Shown here piece by piece: positions 1-8,616 of a stretch of DNA of 51,999 bases. Source of the DNA: Rhodanobacter denitrificans (GTDB taxonomy: Bacteria > Pseudomonadota > Gammaproteobacteria > Xanthomonadales > Rhodanobacteraceae); NCBI GenBank assembly GCA_003241385.1, contig QFPO01000021.1:1-51999 (forward strand), in the 5' to 3' direction. A program made the position numbers and the translations under genes. The stretch's first letter is position 1. Each line of letters opens with the position of its first letter. The notes under the pieces were generated by a model. The model made no database searches. It saw only the letters and a list, made by a program, of their open reading frames with translations, and had not been told where the DNA came from.

Positions 1-280
1 ATTCTTGACGTCGCGTCAGCGACGGCCCGAAGGGCGGACGCCAGGGATGGCGGTCCGCAAAAAAGTCACCCGCTCGCGCAGCGAGCGGAAGCTCTTGCTC
101 TGAATCTTTGAGCTTGAGCTTTTTTTAAGATCACCAGCCCGAGAAGGGCGAAACCAAGACCGGCATCGACATCGAAGCCCAAAACGCTTCCGATCGCTCG
201 AAAGCAAAAGCAGACACGAAGCAGCAGTCGAACCGAACCATCCGCCCGAACGGCAACCTATCAGCCGAAAACGGCCAAGA
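1..280. other. Non-coding window edge with dispersed repeat
   Basis: No credible gene is seen here. The stretch holds an imperfect palindrome at 34-58 (GCGGACGCC / GGCGGTCCGC around AGGGAT), a conserved 38-bp repeat unit at 59-96, and then a lower-GC tract with a T-run at 121-127. The T-run follows a TTGAGCTTGAGC segment. This is also the 3' flank of the minus-strand protease that ends at 281, so some of it may serve transcription termination. Confidence 0.6.
59..96 (+). repeat. Dispersed intergenic hairpin repeat, left copy
   Basis: The unit starts with six A and GTCACC, followed by a perfect 8-bp stem (CCGCTCGC, loop GCA, GCGAGCGG at 70-88) and then AAGCTCTT. It matches the reverse complement of 51883-51920 at 37 of 38 positions by eye, so two inverted copies lie about 51.8 kb apart. 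Similar GTCACC-CGCTCG hairpin repeats are, from memory, common between genes in Xanthomonadales genomes. REP-like or small MITE-like origin is inference. Confidence 0.75.
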
Positions 281-2632
281 TCACGGATTACCCTTGACCG
301 CCACCGTCAGCCGCAGCGGCGGCGACAGCCCGTTCTGCTCGGTCAGCACGACGTCGGCGTAGACGATGTTCGCCAGCGCGGCCGTCGGCGTCGCGGTGAT
401 CACGACCGCCTGGGTCTCCGGCAGGCCGGCCGGCTCCTCGAAATCGCCCGTGAAGAACCCGTCCGGGTTCGGCACGTCGGTCCCGTCGAAGCTGAAGGTC
501 GACGGCGAGAACGACAGGCTCAGACCGGCCGGCAGATTGGCCGCCGTGACGGTCCAGGTGGTCGGCTCCGACAGCGTGTTGCGGAACGTGCGCGTCCAGT
601 TGCAGCTGCCCACGCAGCTGGTACGGCGCAGGTTGGCGATGTTGAGGTTGCGCGGAACGCCGCCGCTGTTCGGGTTGGCCGCGAGGAAGTTGGCGTAGGT
701 CTCGTTGAGCACGAGGCCGGCCAGCGGCGCCTTGCGCAGGTTGACCATGCCGCTGCCGATCTCGTCGGCGGTCGCCGGCGTCACGCGGTCGGGCATCAGC
801 TGTCCGGTGTTGGCGGTCATCATCAGCGCCGAGATCACTTCGGCCGGCGTCCAGTGCGGCTGCGCGGCGCGGACCAGGATGCCGGCGCCGGCGACGTGCG
901 GGCTCGACATCGAGGTGCCCGAGATCGTCGCATAGTTGCCCGGCGCGGCGCCGGCGGCGTAGATCTGCGTGCCCGGCGCGGTGATGTCGGGCTTGGTCAC
1001 GTCCATGCTGCCGGTCGAGTCGCAGCACATGTTCGGTCCGCGCAGGCTGCCGCTGTTGAGCACGTTGGCCAGGCTGGTCGGCGCCGGATTGACGGCGGCG
1101 AGGGTCGGCGTGGCGCCGTTGGCGGTGACGAACGCGGCGAGCGCCTCGCCGGCCGCCTGGTTCATCGACGCCACCTGCACGCCGTCCGGTGCGTTGGTCA
1201 GCATCGAGGTGATGTTGCCGGCGGCGTTGTTGTAGATCAGCACGGTATGGGCGCCGGCGGCGACCGCATTGGCGACCTTCTCCGAGTACGCGCACGAGGA
1301 CGGCGTGCCGCCGCGCTGGATCAGCGCGGCCACGCCGTTGAAGTAGCCGGCCGGGAACGGGCTGCAGCCGGCGGCATTGGTCGGATCGTGACGGATCGTC
1401 AGACCGGTCTGCGCGGCGACCGGCGTGGTGTCGGCCGGACGGATCTCGAACGTCGCCAGCGCCGGCGGTACCGACCCCGGACCGGTGATCTGCATCGCGC
1501 CCGGCGCGTTCGGCAGGCCGTCGTGCGCGCTGTTGGCGACCGTGATGTTCCACGGACCGACGTGCTTGACCTCGGCCGGCGGATTGATGACCGGCGAGCT
1601 GCGCGTATTGCCGGCCGACATCGAGACGAACACGTCGGCGTTGAACAGGTCGAGCGCGCGGCGGTCGGTGCTCTCGGTCCACGGGTTCAGCTGGCCGTTG
1701 ACGTTCGGGCCGAGCGAGAAGTTGGCGACGTCGATGCCGTCGATGATCGCGCGGTTGATCGCATTGGTGATCGCGCCGCCCGGGCAGCCCGAGCTGCAGA
1801 CCTTGTAGGTGATCAGGGTCGCGCACGGCGCGACACCGGTGATGTCGCGCGTCGGCGCCGGCGTGTCGGCGATCGTCACGCGGTTGCCGGCGGTCGTGCT
1901 CGCGGTGTGGCTGCCGTGGCTGTCGGCGTCCTCGGGATTGCCGCCCTCGCAGCCGGAGACCAGGCAGTCGCGCGCGGTCAGCTTCGGCTTGGGGTAGTCG
2001 TAGCCGCAGGCCGCGCCCATCGGTGCGAACGAGGGATGGGTCTGGTTGGCGCCGGTGTCGAACACGCCGACGACGACACCCTGCCCCTTGGTGCCCAGGC
2101 CGGTCGGCGTCGAGTCGCCGTTCCACACGGCCGGCGCGCCGATGAAGTACGGGCCGCGGTAGGTGTCGGGGTAGTAGATCTGCTCGCGCTCGATCTTGGC
2201 GATGCCCGGCAGTCCGTCCAGCGCGGCGGCTTCCTCGTCGCTGAGGCGCACCGCCATGCCGCTGTGGGTGACCGAGTAGCGGAACACGACATCGAGGTCG
2301 TTGCGGCCGAGGCGGCTCTGCATGCGCGCCAGGTGCTCGTTCTGCTTGGCCGTCAGCTCGTTGCCGTAGGCGATCGCGGCCGGGGACCTGGCGTCGAACT
2401 TGCGCTGGCCGCGGACCGCCGGCGCGGTCGCCTGCGTCGCGTCGCCGCCGGCGGTGTAGTACAGCAGGCCCGGCTCGTCGAACTCGATCAGCCATACGTT
2501 CGACAGCGTCGACTGCGACGCCTCCTGGCCGGCGTCCACGGACTCGGCCGCGACGACCAGTCCTGCGCCTCCGGCGGACAGCGCGAACGTCACTGCCGAT
2601 GCCAGAACCTTCACTCGAAACGACTTGCCCAT
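281..2632 (-). CDS. Secreted S8 family (subtilisin-like) serine protease, copy A
   Basis: A 783-residue exported endopeptidase. Residues 1-28 form a signal peptide ending AESVDA. The segment at about 45-160 looks like an I9-type propeptide. The catalytic triad is visible as D192 (DTG), H239 (SHGSHTA) and S574 (GTSMSSPH). Between H and S lies an insert of about 330 residues with a PA-like region (a GVAALIQRGG segment), typical of large subtilases. The C-terminal 130 residues look like a beta-sandwich. The start has a good ribosome site (GGAGG 5 nt upstream). It is followed upstream by a paralogue with the same architecture, so the pair arose by tandem duplication. The segment PDGFFTGDFEEP near the C-terminus is unusual (see findings). 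Substrate unknown. Confidence 0.93.
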   Translation of the reverse strand: MGKSFRVKVLASAVTFALSAGGAGLVVAAESVDAGQEASQSTLSNVWLIEFDEPGLLYYTAGGDATQATAPAVRGQRKFDARSPAAIAYGNELTAKQNEHLARMQSRLGRNDLDVVFRYSVTHSGMAVRLSDEEAAALDGLPGIAKIEREQIYYPDTYRGPYFIGAPAVWNGDSTPTGLGTKGQGVVVGVFDTGANQTHPSFAPMGAACGYDYPKPKLTARDCLVSGCEGGNPEDADSHGSHTASTTAGNRVTIADTPAPTRDITGVAPCATLITYKVCSSGCPGGAITNAINRAIIDGIDVANFSLGPNVNGQLNPWTESTDRRALDLFNADVFVSMSAGNTRSSPVINPPAEVKHVGPWNITVANSAHDGLPNAPGAMQITGPGSVPPALATFEIRPADTTPVAAQTGLTIRHDPTNAAGCSPFPAGYFNGVAALIQRGGTPSSCAYSEKVANAVAAGAHTVLIYNNAAGNITSMLTNAPDGVQVASMNQAAGEALAAFVTANGATPTLAAVNPAPTSLANVLNSGSLRGPNMCCDSTGSMDVTKPDITAPGTQIYAAGAAPGNYATISGTSMSSPHVAGAGILVRAAQPHWTPAEVISALMMTANTGQLMPDRVTPATADEIGSGMVNLRKAPLAGLVLNETYANFLAANPNSGGVPRNLNIANLRRTSCVGSCNWTRTFRNTLSEPTTWTVTAANLPAGLSLSFSPSTFSFDGTDVPNPDGFFTGDFEEPAGLPETQAVVITATPTAALANIVYADVVLTEQNGLSPPLRLTVAVKGNP

Positions 2633-2739
2633 GGTGCCTCCACGATAGATTTCGAAGCGACCGTGGAGCGTGGGACTCGATCAGTCCCGCCGTTTCGAGC
2701 GGCCACTGCAGTGCAGAAGATGGTGAGTGCGCCGGCGGC

Positions 2740-2762
2740 ACCGGCCGATTCCTTCGGCCGGT
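2740..2762. terminator. Hairpin between the two S8 protease genes
   Basis: A perfect 9-bp stem (ACCGGCCGA, loop TTCCT, TCGGCCGGT). It lies downstream of the protease that ends at 2847 on the minus strand. There is no U-run, so it may be a pause or processing hairpin rather than an intrinsic terminator. Confidence 0.4.
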
Positions 2763-2785
2763 CGGACGCGCACGCCGAGGTGCGC

Positions 2786-2834
2786 TGCCTGCCGGACAGC
2801 CGCAGGGTTATACCCCCGCCCTGCCCGGCAGGCA
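2786..2834. terminator. Nested hairpin just after protease B stop codon
   Basis: An outer 10-bp stem (TGCCTGCCGG / CCGGCAGGCA) encloses an inner 6-bp stem (GCAGGG / CCCTGC). The structure starts 13 nt past the minus-strand stop codon at 2847, the usual place for a 3'-end structure. No T-run is seen on the minus strand, so factor-dependent termination or mRNA protection is as likely. Confidence 0.4.
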
Positions 2835-2846
2835 ATCGGCCACAGG

Positions 2847-5147
2847 TCACGGCAGCGGGTCGAACCCGTTGCGGAAGACGCCGTCGGCCGCGCCGCGCAC
2901 GGCCAGGCTGATCGTGGCATCGGGCGCCTGGCCGGCGCTCGCAGTCTTCAGCACGACGAAGCCGAAACCGATCCGGTTCGCGAACGACGGGCCGTAGTCC
3001 TCGGGCGCCACGGTGATCGTCAGCGTCTGGCTGGCGCCGGGCGCCAGCGTGAAGCTGGCCGGGCTGACCGTCACCGACAGGCCCTCGGCGCCCTCGAACG
3101 ACGCGTTCCACGTGGCCGAGGCGGCGAGCTTGCTGCTGACCGTGCGCGTGAACGTGCACGATGGCGCGCAGGCCATGTTGCGCATCGACGGCAGGTTCAG
3201 CGTCTTCGGGTCGCCGCCGGTCGACGGATTGGCGGCCAGGTAGTTGGCGTAGGTCTCGTTCATGACCAGGCCGGCCTTGGCCGCGACGGTCAGGTCGACG
3301 CGGCCGTTGCCGACGTCGTCCGGATCCCACGGCGTCGCGCCGTCGTCCTTGCGGCCGGTGCGCTTGGCGGTCATCTGCAGCGCGGACTTGACCTCGACCG
3401 GGTTCCAGTCCGGGTGCACCGCGCGGATCAGCGCGGCGGCGCCGGCCACGTGCGGGCTCGACATCGAGGTACCGCTCATGCGGCCGTAGCCGCCGTTGAC
3501 GGCCGCATAGATGCTGACGCCCGGCGCGGTGATGTCGGGCTTGGTCACGCCGATCGTGACGCCCGAGGTCGGGCCGCGCAGCGAGAAGTCGCCGAGCATG
3601 TCCGGATTGCCGACGTTCGGCGTGAACGAGAACGTCGTCGCGGTCGGGTTCGCGGCGACGTACGCGAACAGGCGGTCGGAGGCCGGCGAGCCGATGCTGT
3701 AAGCCGGCACCGTGGTCGGCGCGCCGGCGGTGTTCATCGAGATGCCGCCGGTCTCGTTGTTGCCGATCAGCACGAAGCTCGCGCCGGCGTTGACGGCATT
3801 GGTGATCTTCTCGGCGAACGAGCAGTTGCCGCGGCGGATGTAGGCGCCGACGCCGTTGAACTGGCCGGCCGGGATGCCGCCGGTGGCGGTGCAGCCCTCG
3901 ATGTTGGCGGCGTAGGTGCGCAGCGGCAGGTCGGTGAACGCACTGCCGGCCGGCGTCGTGCTGCCCTTGATGATGACCATGCCCTGCATGTCGTCGGCCG
4001 GCGCCGGACCCTCCACGCTCATCTGCGCGGCCAGGATCTGGTCGTGCGTCGAGGCGGCCACCGACATCACCCACGGGCCGCGATGGTTGACCTGGCCGAC
4101 CGGGTTGGGCACGCCGTCGCTGGTGTTGCCGGCCGATGCCGCGACGAAGATGCCGGCGTTGACGGCATTCAGGAAGGTGCGGTCGTTGTCGTTCCAGGGG
4201 CTGGTGCCGCCGGAGATCGAGAAGTTGATGACGCCGACCGCGTCGGCGATCGCATTGTTGATGCCGGCGACGATGTCGGCGCCGCCGCAGGTGCCGTTGG
4301 ACTCGTTGCAGACCTTGTACGAGCGGATGCTCGCGCACGGCGCCACGCCGGAGATCGACGTGAAGCCGGCCGGCGGCGCCGGTGCCGGTGCCGGGCCGCT
4401 CGACAGCAGAAAGTTGCCACCGGCCGTGCTCGCGGTGTGCGCGCCGTGGCTCGACAGCGTGACCTCCGGGGACGGACCGTTGCAGACACCCGCGGCGGTC
4501 GACGAGCAGTCGCGGTAGCTCAGCAGCTTGTGGTCGCTGCCGCCGAAGCCGCAGGACGCGTCGTCGGCGAACGAAGGATGGTCGGCGTCGATGCCCGAGT
4601 CGAGCACGCCGATCACGACACCCTTGCCGCGGTTGACCGGCGTGGTCGGCGTGGCGTTCCAGATCGTGTCGGCGCCGATGAAGGTCGGGCCGCGGTAGGT
4701 GCCGGTCTCGTAGAACGGCTCGGCCTCGACCTCGCGCACGCCCGGCAGCCGCGCGATCTCGGCGGCTTCGGCGGCGGTCAGCTCGGCGGCGATGCCGCTG
4801 TGCGTGTACTCGTACTCGTGCGTCGGCGTCACGCTGCGGCCGAGCCGCGCGGCGATCGCCTGCAGATGCTGCTGGCGCGACTGCGCGAGCACGCCGCGAT
4901 AGGCCACGACCTCCGGACTGCGCGCATCGAAGCGCAGTGAACCGTCGCTGCGCGGCGCCGTCGCGGCCAGGCCGCCGAGGCTGCCGTCGTTGTCGAGCAC
5001 GCCCGGCTCGGCGAACGTGATCAGATAGGTCGACCGGGTCGCGGCCGCGTCGGCGGGCGTATCGGCCGCATGGACGGCGAGGCCGCCGCCGGCCAGGCAG
5101 GCGCCGATCGTCGCCGCCAGCAGGGTGACGCGCAGGGAGTGGTTCAT
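2847..5147 (-). CDS. Secreted S8 family (subtilisin-like) serine protease, copy B
   Basis: A 766-residue paralogue of the neighbouring protease. It has a signal peptide (about 1-27, cut near VHAAD), a propeptide region with a TYLITFAEPG start, and the triad D183 (DSG), H234 (SHGAHTA) and S561 (GTSMSSPH). A PA-like insert (GAYIRRGNCSFAEK) lies between H and S and a beta-sandwich region follows. It ends in VFRNGFDPLP. That ending resembles the short I/V-F-x-x-G-F-E/D endings I recall from many secreted proteins of Xanthomonadales, which may mark surface or secretion handling. The ribosome site is weak (GAGAGA). A 214-bp gap with hairpins separates it from copy A, so the two may be transcribed together or separately. 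Confidence 0.93.
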   Translation of the reverse strand: MNHSLRVTLLAATIGACLAGGGLAVHAADTPADAAATRSTYLITFAEPGVLDNDGSLGGLAATAPRSDGSLRFDARSPEVVAYRGVLAQSRQQHLQAIAARLGRSVTPTHEYEYTHSGIAAELTAAEAAEIARLPGVREVEAEPFYETGTYRGPTFIGADTIWNATPTTPVNRGKGVVIGVLDSGIDADHPSFADDASCGFGGSDHKLLSYRDCSSTAAGVCNGPSPEVTLSSHGAHTASTAGGNFLLSSGPAPAPAPPAGFTSISGVAPCASIRSYKVCNESNGTCGGADIVAGINNAIADAVGVINFSISGGTSPWNDNDRTFLNAVNAGIFVAASAGNTSDGVPNPVGQVNHRGPWVMSVAASTHDQILAAQMSVEGPAPADDMQGMVIIKGSTTPAGSAFTDLPLRTYAANIEGCTATGGIPAGQFNGVGAYIRRGNCSFAEKITNAVNAGASFVLIGNNETGGISMNTAGAPTTVPAYSIGSPASDRLFAYVAANPTATTFSFTPNVGNPDMLGDFSLRGPTSGVTIGVTKPDITAPGVSIYAAVNGGYGRMSGTSMSSPHVAGAAALIRAVHPDWNPVEVKSALQMTAKRTGRKDDGATPWDPDDVGNGRVDLTVAAKAGLVMNETYANYLAANPSTGGDPKTLNLPSMRNMACAPSCTFTRTVSSKLAASATWNASFEGAEGLSVTVSPASFTLAPGASQTLTITVAPEDYGPSFANRIGFGFVVLKTASAGQAPDATISLAVRGAADGVFRNGFDPLP

Positions 5148-5265
5148 CGCGGATCTCTCGTGGTGGGCAAGAAGACGCGGCGTCGCATCCCCGACGTCGC
5201 ATGAGTGCGGATCAAGCGGGCCCCGTGTTGACCGGAGCGGCGTGGATCATACGCCGCCTGGTGCA

Positions 5266-6660
5266 CTACGCGCGCGGTCGTTCAGATTCCTCGCCGCGGC
5301 GCAGCCGCGCGAGGATCTCGGTGCGCGCCTCGCGCAGGATCGAATCGCGGTCGAGGCTGCGCACGATCTCCTCGACGACGCGCTTGGGCCCCTGCGCGCC
5401 CCAGGACTTGCCGGCGACCAGATAGCGCTCGGCGGCGCGACCGACCAGGGCCGTGGCGTACCAGGCCAGCGCGCCCTGCGCAGCGGCCGTCAGCACCGTC
5501 GACATGCCGGCACTGAGACCCTTGAGCGCCGAGGACGCCAGATGGATGCCCCAGATCGCGCCCATCAGCGCGACCAGCTGTGCGGTGATCGTCGCGATCA
5601 GCCCGCCGGCCTCGCGCCGCGTCAGCGGCAGGCCGTAGACGCGGCCCAGGTGCATGACCAGGGCCGCGTCGAGCGCGCCGGCGGCGAGCAGATCGGCCAC
5701 CGGAATCGGGTTCAGCGCGACCGCCACGCTCTTGGCCAGGCAGTACTGGCGGATCACGGTGTCGGCCAGGTCGCGGCGCGCGGCGGCGATGCGCCGGCCG
5801 ACCGCATCGGACAGGCGGCCGGCGAACAGGCTCGCATTGAGCGCCGACAGCGTCTTGCCCTCGTGCGCGAGCACGGCGACCAGGCGCTCGCGCAGCGCGT
5901 CGATTGCCGGCGGCTGTTCGACCAGGACCTCGTGCTCGCGGCCGTCGGCATCGAGGTGCAGCGTGCGCAGCGCGGCCGGCCGCGCGCTGACCGCGACCAC
6001 GTCCTCGCCGCGCACCAGGCCGGCGGCGTGCTCGCGCAGCCGCTCGAGCAGGCGCTCGCGGTCGGCCTCGGCGTAGCGGTCGGCCTTGTTCAGCGCCAGC
6101 AGCAGCGGACGGCGTGTCGCGGCCAGCAGCTGCAGCGCCTCGCGCTCGCGCTGGGTCATGTCGCCGTCGACGACGAAGATCACCAGGTCGACCAGGCCGG
6201 CGACCTCGAACGCGAGCTGCTCGCGCGCCTCGCCGTCGAGCTCGTCGATGCCGGGCGTGTCGATCAGATGCACGCCGGAGCCGGCGACGTCCTGCCAGAG
6301 GCGCTGTCCGGTCGCACGCGTCGTGCCGTGCAGGACGCCGACCTCGAACGCCGGCTCGCCGAGCAGCGCATTGGCCAGCGCCGACTTGCCGACGCTGACG
6401 CGGCCGAACACGGCCAGATGCAGCTCGTCGCGCTCGAGCTTGGCGAGCAAGGCCTCGAGCCGCGCGAAATCCTCGGCCAGGCTGCTGCGGACCGCAGCCG
6501 GAATGTTCGGGTCGTCGAGCAGCGCGCGCAGGCTGTCGGCGGCCTGCGCACCGTGCACCGCGCCGCCGGCGCGCGGTGCGACGGCGGCGTCGGGCTCGGG
6601 CGTGTCGGACGCGCCGAGCCAGCCGCGCAGCCGCCGCCAGGACGAGGACAGGACGCTCAC
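5266..6660 (-). CDS. GTP-binding protein with DUF697-like membrane domain (GTPase 1)
   Basis: A 464-residue Era/dynamin-like GTPase. The start is GTG, 16 nt after the yceI stop, with a poor ribosome site that suggests translational coupling. Visible G motifs are G1 (GRVSVGKS, Lys92), G3 (DTPGID) and G4 (NKAD). After the G domain comes a helical region with a DUF697-type signature (NPIPVADLLAAGALD, then a glycine/alanine-rich hydrophobic pair), which implies association with the inner membrane. It is the last gene of a five-gene minus-strand run whose first gene is a second GTPase of the same family. DUF697 GTPases are poorly characterised. A membrane-remodelling or stress role is possible but not shown by the sequence. 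Confidence 0.82.
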   Translation of the reverse strand: MSVLSSSWRRLRGWLGASDTPEPDAAVAPRAGGAVHGAQAADSLRALLDDPNIPAAVRSSLAEDFARLEALLAKLERDELHLAVFGRVSVGKSALANALLGEPAFEVGVLHGTTRATGQRLWQDVAGSGVHLIDTPGIDELDGEAREQLAFEVAGLVDLVIFVVDGDMTQREREALQLLAATRRPLLLALNKADRYAEADRERLLERLREHAAGLVRGEDVVAVSARPAALRTLHLDADGREHEVLVEQPPAIDALRERLVAVLAHEGKTLSALNASLFAGRLSDAVGRRIAAARRDLADTVIRQYCLAKSVAVALNPIPVADLLAAGALDAALVMHLGRVYGLPLTRREAGGLIATITAQLVALMGAIWGIHLASSALKGLSAGMSTVLTAAAQGALAWYATALVGRAAERYLVAGKSWGAQGPKRVVEEIVRSLDRDSILREARTEILARLRRGEESERPRA

Positions 6661-6676
6661 GCCGGTCGCGGCGCGA

Positions 6677-7222
6677 TCAGCCGCCGCTCAGGACGAGATG
6701 CCCCTTGACGACGACGTCCTTGCCGACGTCGCTCCAGTCGCTGCCGGCGCCGAGGTCGAAGTCGGTGCGCTGCAGCGTCGTCTCGACGTCGAGCGTGGCG
6801 GTCGCGCCGGTCTCGGCGAACACGACCTTGAGCCGCACCGGCCGGCTGCGGTCGCGGATCGTCAGCGTGCCCTCGGCGGTGACGCCGCCGTCGGCGCCGA
6901 CCGTGAAGGCGGTGGTCTGGAAGTGCGCCTTCGGGAACCGCGCGACGTCGAAGAAATCGCTGCCGGTCAGCGACTCGTCGCGCTCGTCGTTGCGCGTGGT
7001 CACGCTGGCGGTGTCGACGGTCACGTCGAAGCGGCCCGAGGCCGGGTCGGCCGCGTCGTAGCGGATCGCGGCGGTGAACTTCGCGAAACGGCCGTCGAAC
7101 GATTCGCCGTCGTAGACGGCGGTGAAGCCGAGCGAGCTCTTCGCGGCGTCGACCTGCCAGTCGCGCGCCTGCGCGCCGAGCGGAACGATCATCAGCAGCA
7201 GGGCCAACAGCGGTTTGGTCAT
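6677..7222 (-). CDS. YceI family periplasmic protein, copy 1
   Basis: A 181-residue YceI-like lipocalin-fold protein with a signal peptide (MTKPLLALLLMIVPLGAQA). The family signature is spread over the body: DAAKSSLGFT, GRFDVTVDTASV, FFDVARFPKAHF, GTLTIRDRSRPV and a closing GKDVVVKGHLVLSGG. YceI proteins bind polyisoprenoid lipids in the periplasm; some are induced by base or osmotic stress. The start at 7222 was chosen for the signal peptide and a GGAG ribosome site 6 nt upstream. A longer reading frame upstream is only the shadow of cytochrome b561. It lies 38 nt after the b561 gene, as expected for the known b561-yceI pairing. Confidence 0.9.
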   Translation of the reverse strand: MTKPLLALLLMIVPLGAQARDWQVDAAKSSLGFTAVYDGESFDGRFAKFTAAIRYDAADPASGRFDVTVDTASVTTRNDERDESLTGSDFFDVARFPKAHFQTTAFTVGADGGVTAEGTLTIRDRSRPVRLKVVFAETGATATLDVETTLQRTDFDLGAGSDWSDVGKDVVVKGHLVLSGG

Positions 7223-7260
7223 GGGGGTCTCCGGATCGGAACGAACAGGGAATCGGCGCA

Positions 7261-7878
7261 TCAGGGCGTCGCGGCCGGCGTCGAAGGCGGCGGCACCGGC
7301 GGCTCGGCCGCCGCGGGCTCGCGCAGACGCCGCGTACGCCACGGCAGCATGCGCGCGAGCACGTCGTCGCGGTCGACGAAGTGGTGCTTGAGCGCACCGC
7401 CGACGTGCAGCACGACCGCGGCCGCGAGCACCCAGAACAAGGCCTCGTGCAGCACCTCGGCGATGTCCTCGACATCGTCGTTCGGCGCGAGCAGCTTCGG
7501 CACCTCGAACAGGCCGAACCAGCGCAGCGGTCGCAGGCCGCCGGCCGAGTCGAACAGCCAGCCGCTCAGCGGGATCGCGAAGATCAGTACGTACAGCGCG
7601 CCGTGCACCAGCCGCGAGGCCCAGTGCTGCCAGGCCGGCATCGCCGGCTCGCGCGGGCGGCGGTCGAACAGCCGCCACAGCAGGCGCAGCACCGCCAGCG
7701 CCAGCACGGTCAGGCCGATCGACTTGTGGAAGCTGTAGACCGGGATGATGTTCGGCCGCTTCGGCAGCTCGACCATGATCAGACCGACCGTCGCGGCGAT
7801 CGCGATCAGCACGAAGATGATCCAGTGGAGGCTGCGGGCGATCGCGCCCCAGCGTGCGTCATTGCTTCGTATCGCCAT
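7261..7878 (-). CDS. Cytochrome b561 family protein
   Basis: A 205-residue CybB/YceJ-type di-heme membrane cytochrome. Four hydrophobic spans are visible (about 10-35, 45-68, 85-107 and 140-162). Conserved histidines sit in SLHWIIF, YSFHKSIGL, ASRLVHGALY and LHEALFW/VVLHVGG, matching the b561 heme-ligand pattern. The last 25 residues are a Pro/Ala-rich cytoplasmic tail. Its start codon overlaps the 3' end of the upstream yceI copy by 20 nt and it is followed by the second yceI copy. Proteins of this family move electrons between membrane quinol and a periplasmic acceptor. A link to the flanking YceI proteins is inference from the recurrent pairing. Confidence 0.9.
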   Translation of the reverse strand: MAIRSNDARWGAIARSLHWIIFVLIAIAATVGLIMVELPKRPNIIPVYSFHKSIGLTVLALAVLRLLWRLFDRRPREPAMPAWQHWASRLVHGALYVLIFAIPLSGWLFDSAGGLRPLRWFGLFEVPKLLAPNDDVEDIAEVLHEALFWVLAAAVVLHVGGALKHHFVDRDDVLARMLPWRTRRLREPAAAEPPVPPPSTPAATP

Positions 7879-8506
7879 CGGCTGTCTCGTCCGGGTTCGC
7901 TGCCTGGCCGTCGGCGATGCCTTCGACCTCGATTCTGACGTCGATCGTCTCGCCGACGACCTCGGCGTAGCGCTTCATGCCGAACGCGCTGCGCTGGAGC
8001 GTGGTGCGCGCCGAGAAACCGGCCTTGCGCTTGAATGCGTACGGATCGCGGCCGATCCGGTTGAACGTGACCGCGAGCTCGACCGGCCGGGTCTGCCCGC
8101 GCAGCGTCAGCTCGCCGCGCAGGATCGCCTGCCCGTTCGGCTGACCGGCCGTGTCGAGCCCGTGCGCGACGAAGCGCGCGGTCGGCCAGCGCGCGGCGTC
8201 GAGGAACTGGCCCGAGCGCACCGCCTCGCTCCACTTCGCATCGCCCATATCGAGCGAGGCCAGATCGATCGTCACGTCGACCGCGGCGTCGGACCAGTGA
8301 TCCGGATCGAAGCGGAACCAGCCGCCGGCGACGCGGACGCGGCCGGCCGCATGCGCGAAGCCGAGGTGGTCGACGAAGAACGTGATCTGGCTATGCACCG
8401 GATCGAAGCGCCAGGTGGTCGCGTCGGCGCCCGCCGCGCGGCCCGGCGCGACGGCGGCGATAACGGCCAGCAGCGCGGTGAGCGCCAGGATGCGGAGCGT
8501 CGACAT
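7859..8506 (-). CDS. YceI family periplasmic protein, copy 2
   Basis: A 215-residue second YceI protein with a signal peptide (about 1-26, ending AAGADA). Family motifs include FDPVHSQITFFVDHLGFAHA, VTIDLASLDMGD, FLDAARWPTARF, GELTLRGQTRPV and ARTTLQRSAFGM. It keeps a longer C-terminal tail (IADGQAANPDETADGDTKQ) than copy 1. The two copies are clearly diverged, so the duplication is old or they were recruited separately. The stop codon lies inside the first 20 nt of the b561 gene, so translation is probably coupled. The start at 8506 was chosen for the signal peptide; the upstream reading frame is the shadow of the GTPase. Confidence 0.9.
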   Translation of the reverse strand: MSTLRILALTALLAVIAAVAPGRAAGADATTWRFDPVHSQITFFVDHLGFAHAAGRVRVAGGWFRFDPDHWSDAAVDVTIDLASLDMGDAKWSEAVRSGQFLDAARWPTARFVAHGLDTAGQPNGQAILRGELTLRGQTRPVELAVTFNRIGRDPYAFKRKAGFSARTTLQRSAFGMKRYAEVVGETIDVRIEVEGIADGQAANPDETADGDTKQ

Positions 8507-8616
8507 GCGGCGAGCTTGGCAAAAACCCGGCGGCCCCGCCACCGCCGCGGCATGAATGCACTGTCGGTCCACGCTGACCAATCCGGCGCCGTCGCACGAA
8601 CCGGCCGTCGTCACGC

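Noticed and set aside
16..207. 63-residue minus-strand frame at the left edge
   Set aside because: Runs through the dispersed hairpin repeat; no ribosome site or family resemblance.
2611..5202. 863-residue minus-strand frame over the second protease
   Set aside because: Arg/Ala/Gly-rich composition from GC skew in a shadow frame; the overlapping frame encodes an intact S8 protease.
7223..7678. Extended start for YceI copy 1
   Set aside because: The extra residues are the out-of-frame reading of cytochrome b561; a signal peptide begins at 7222.
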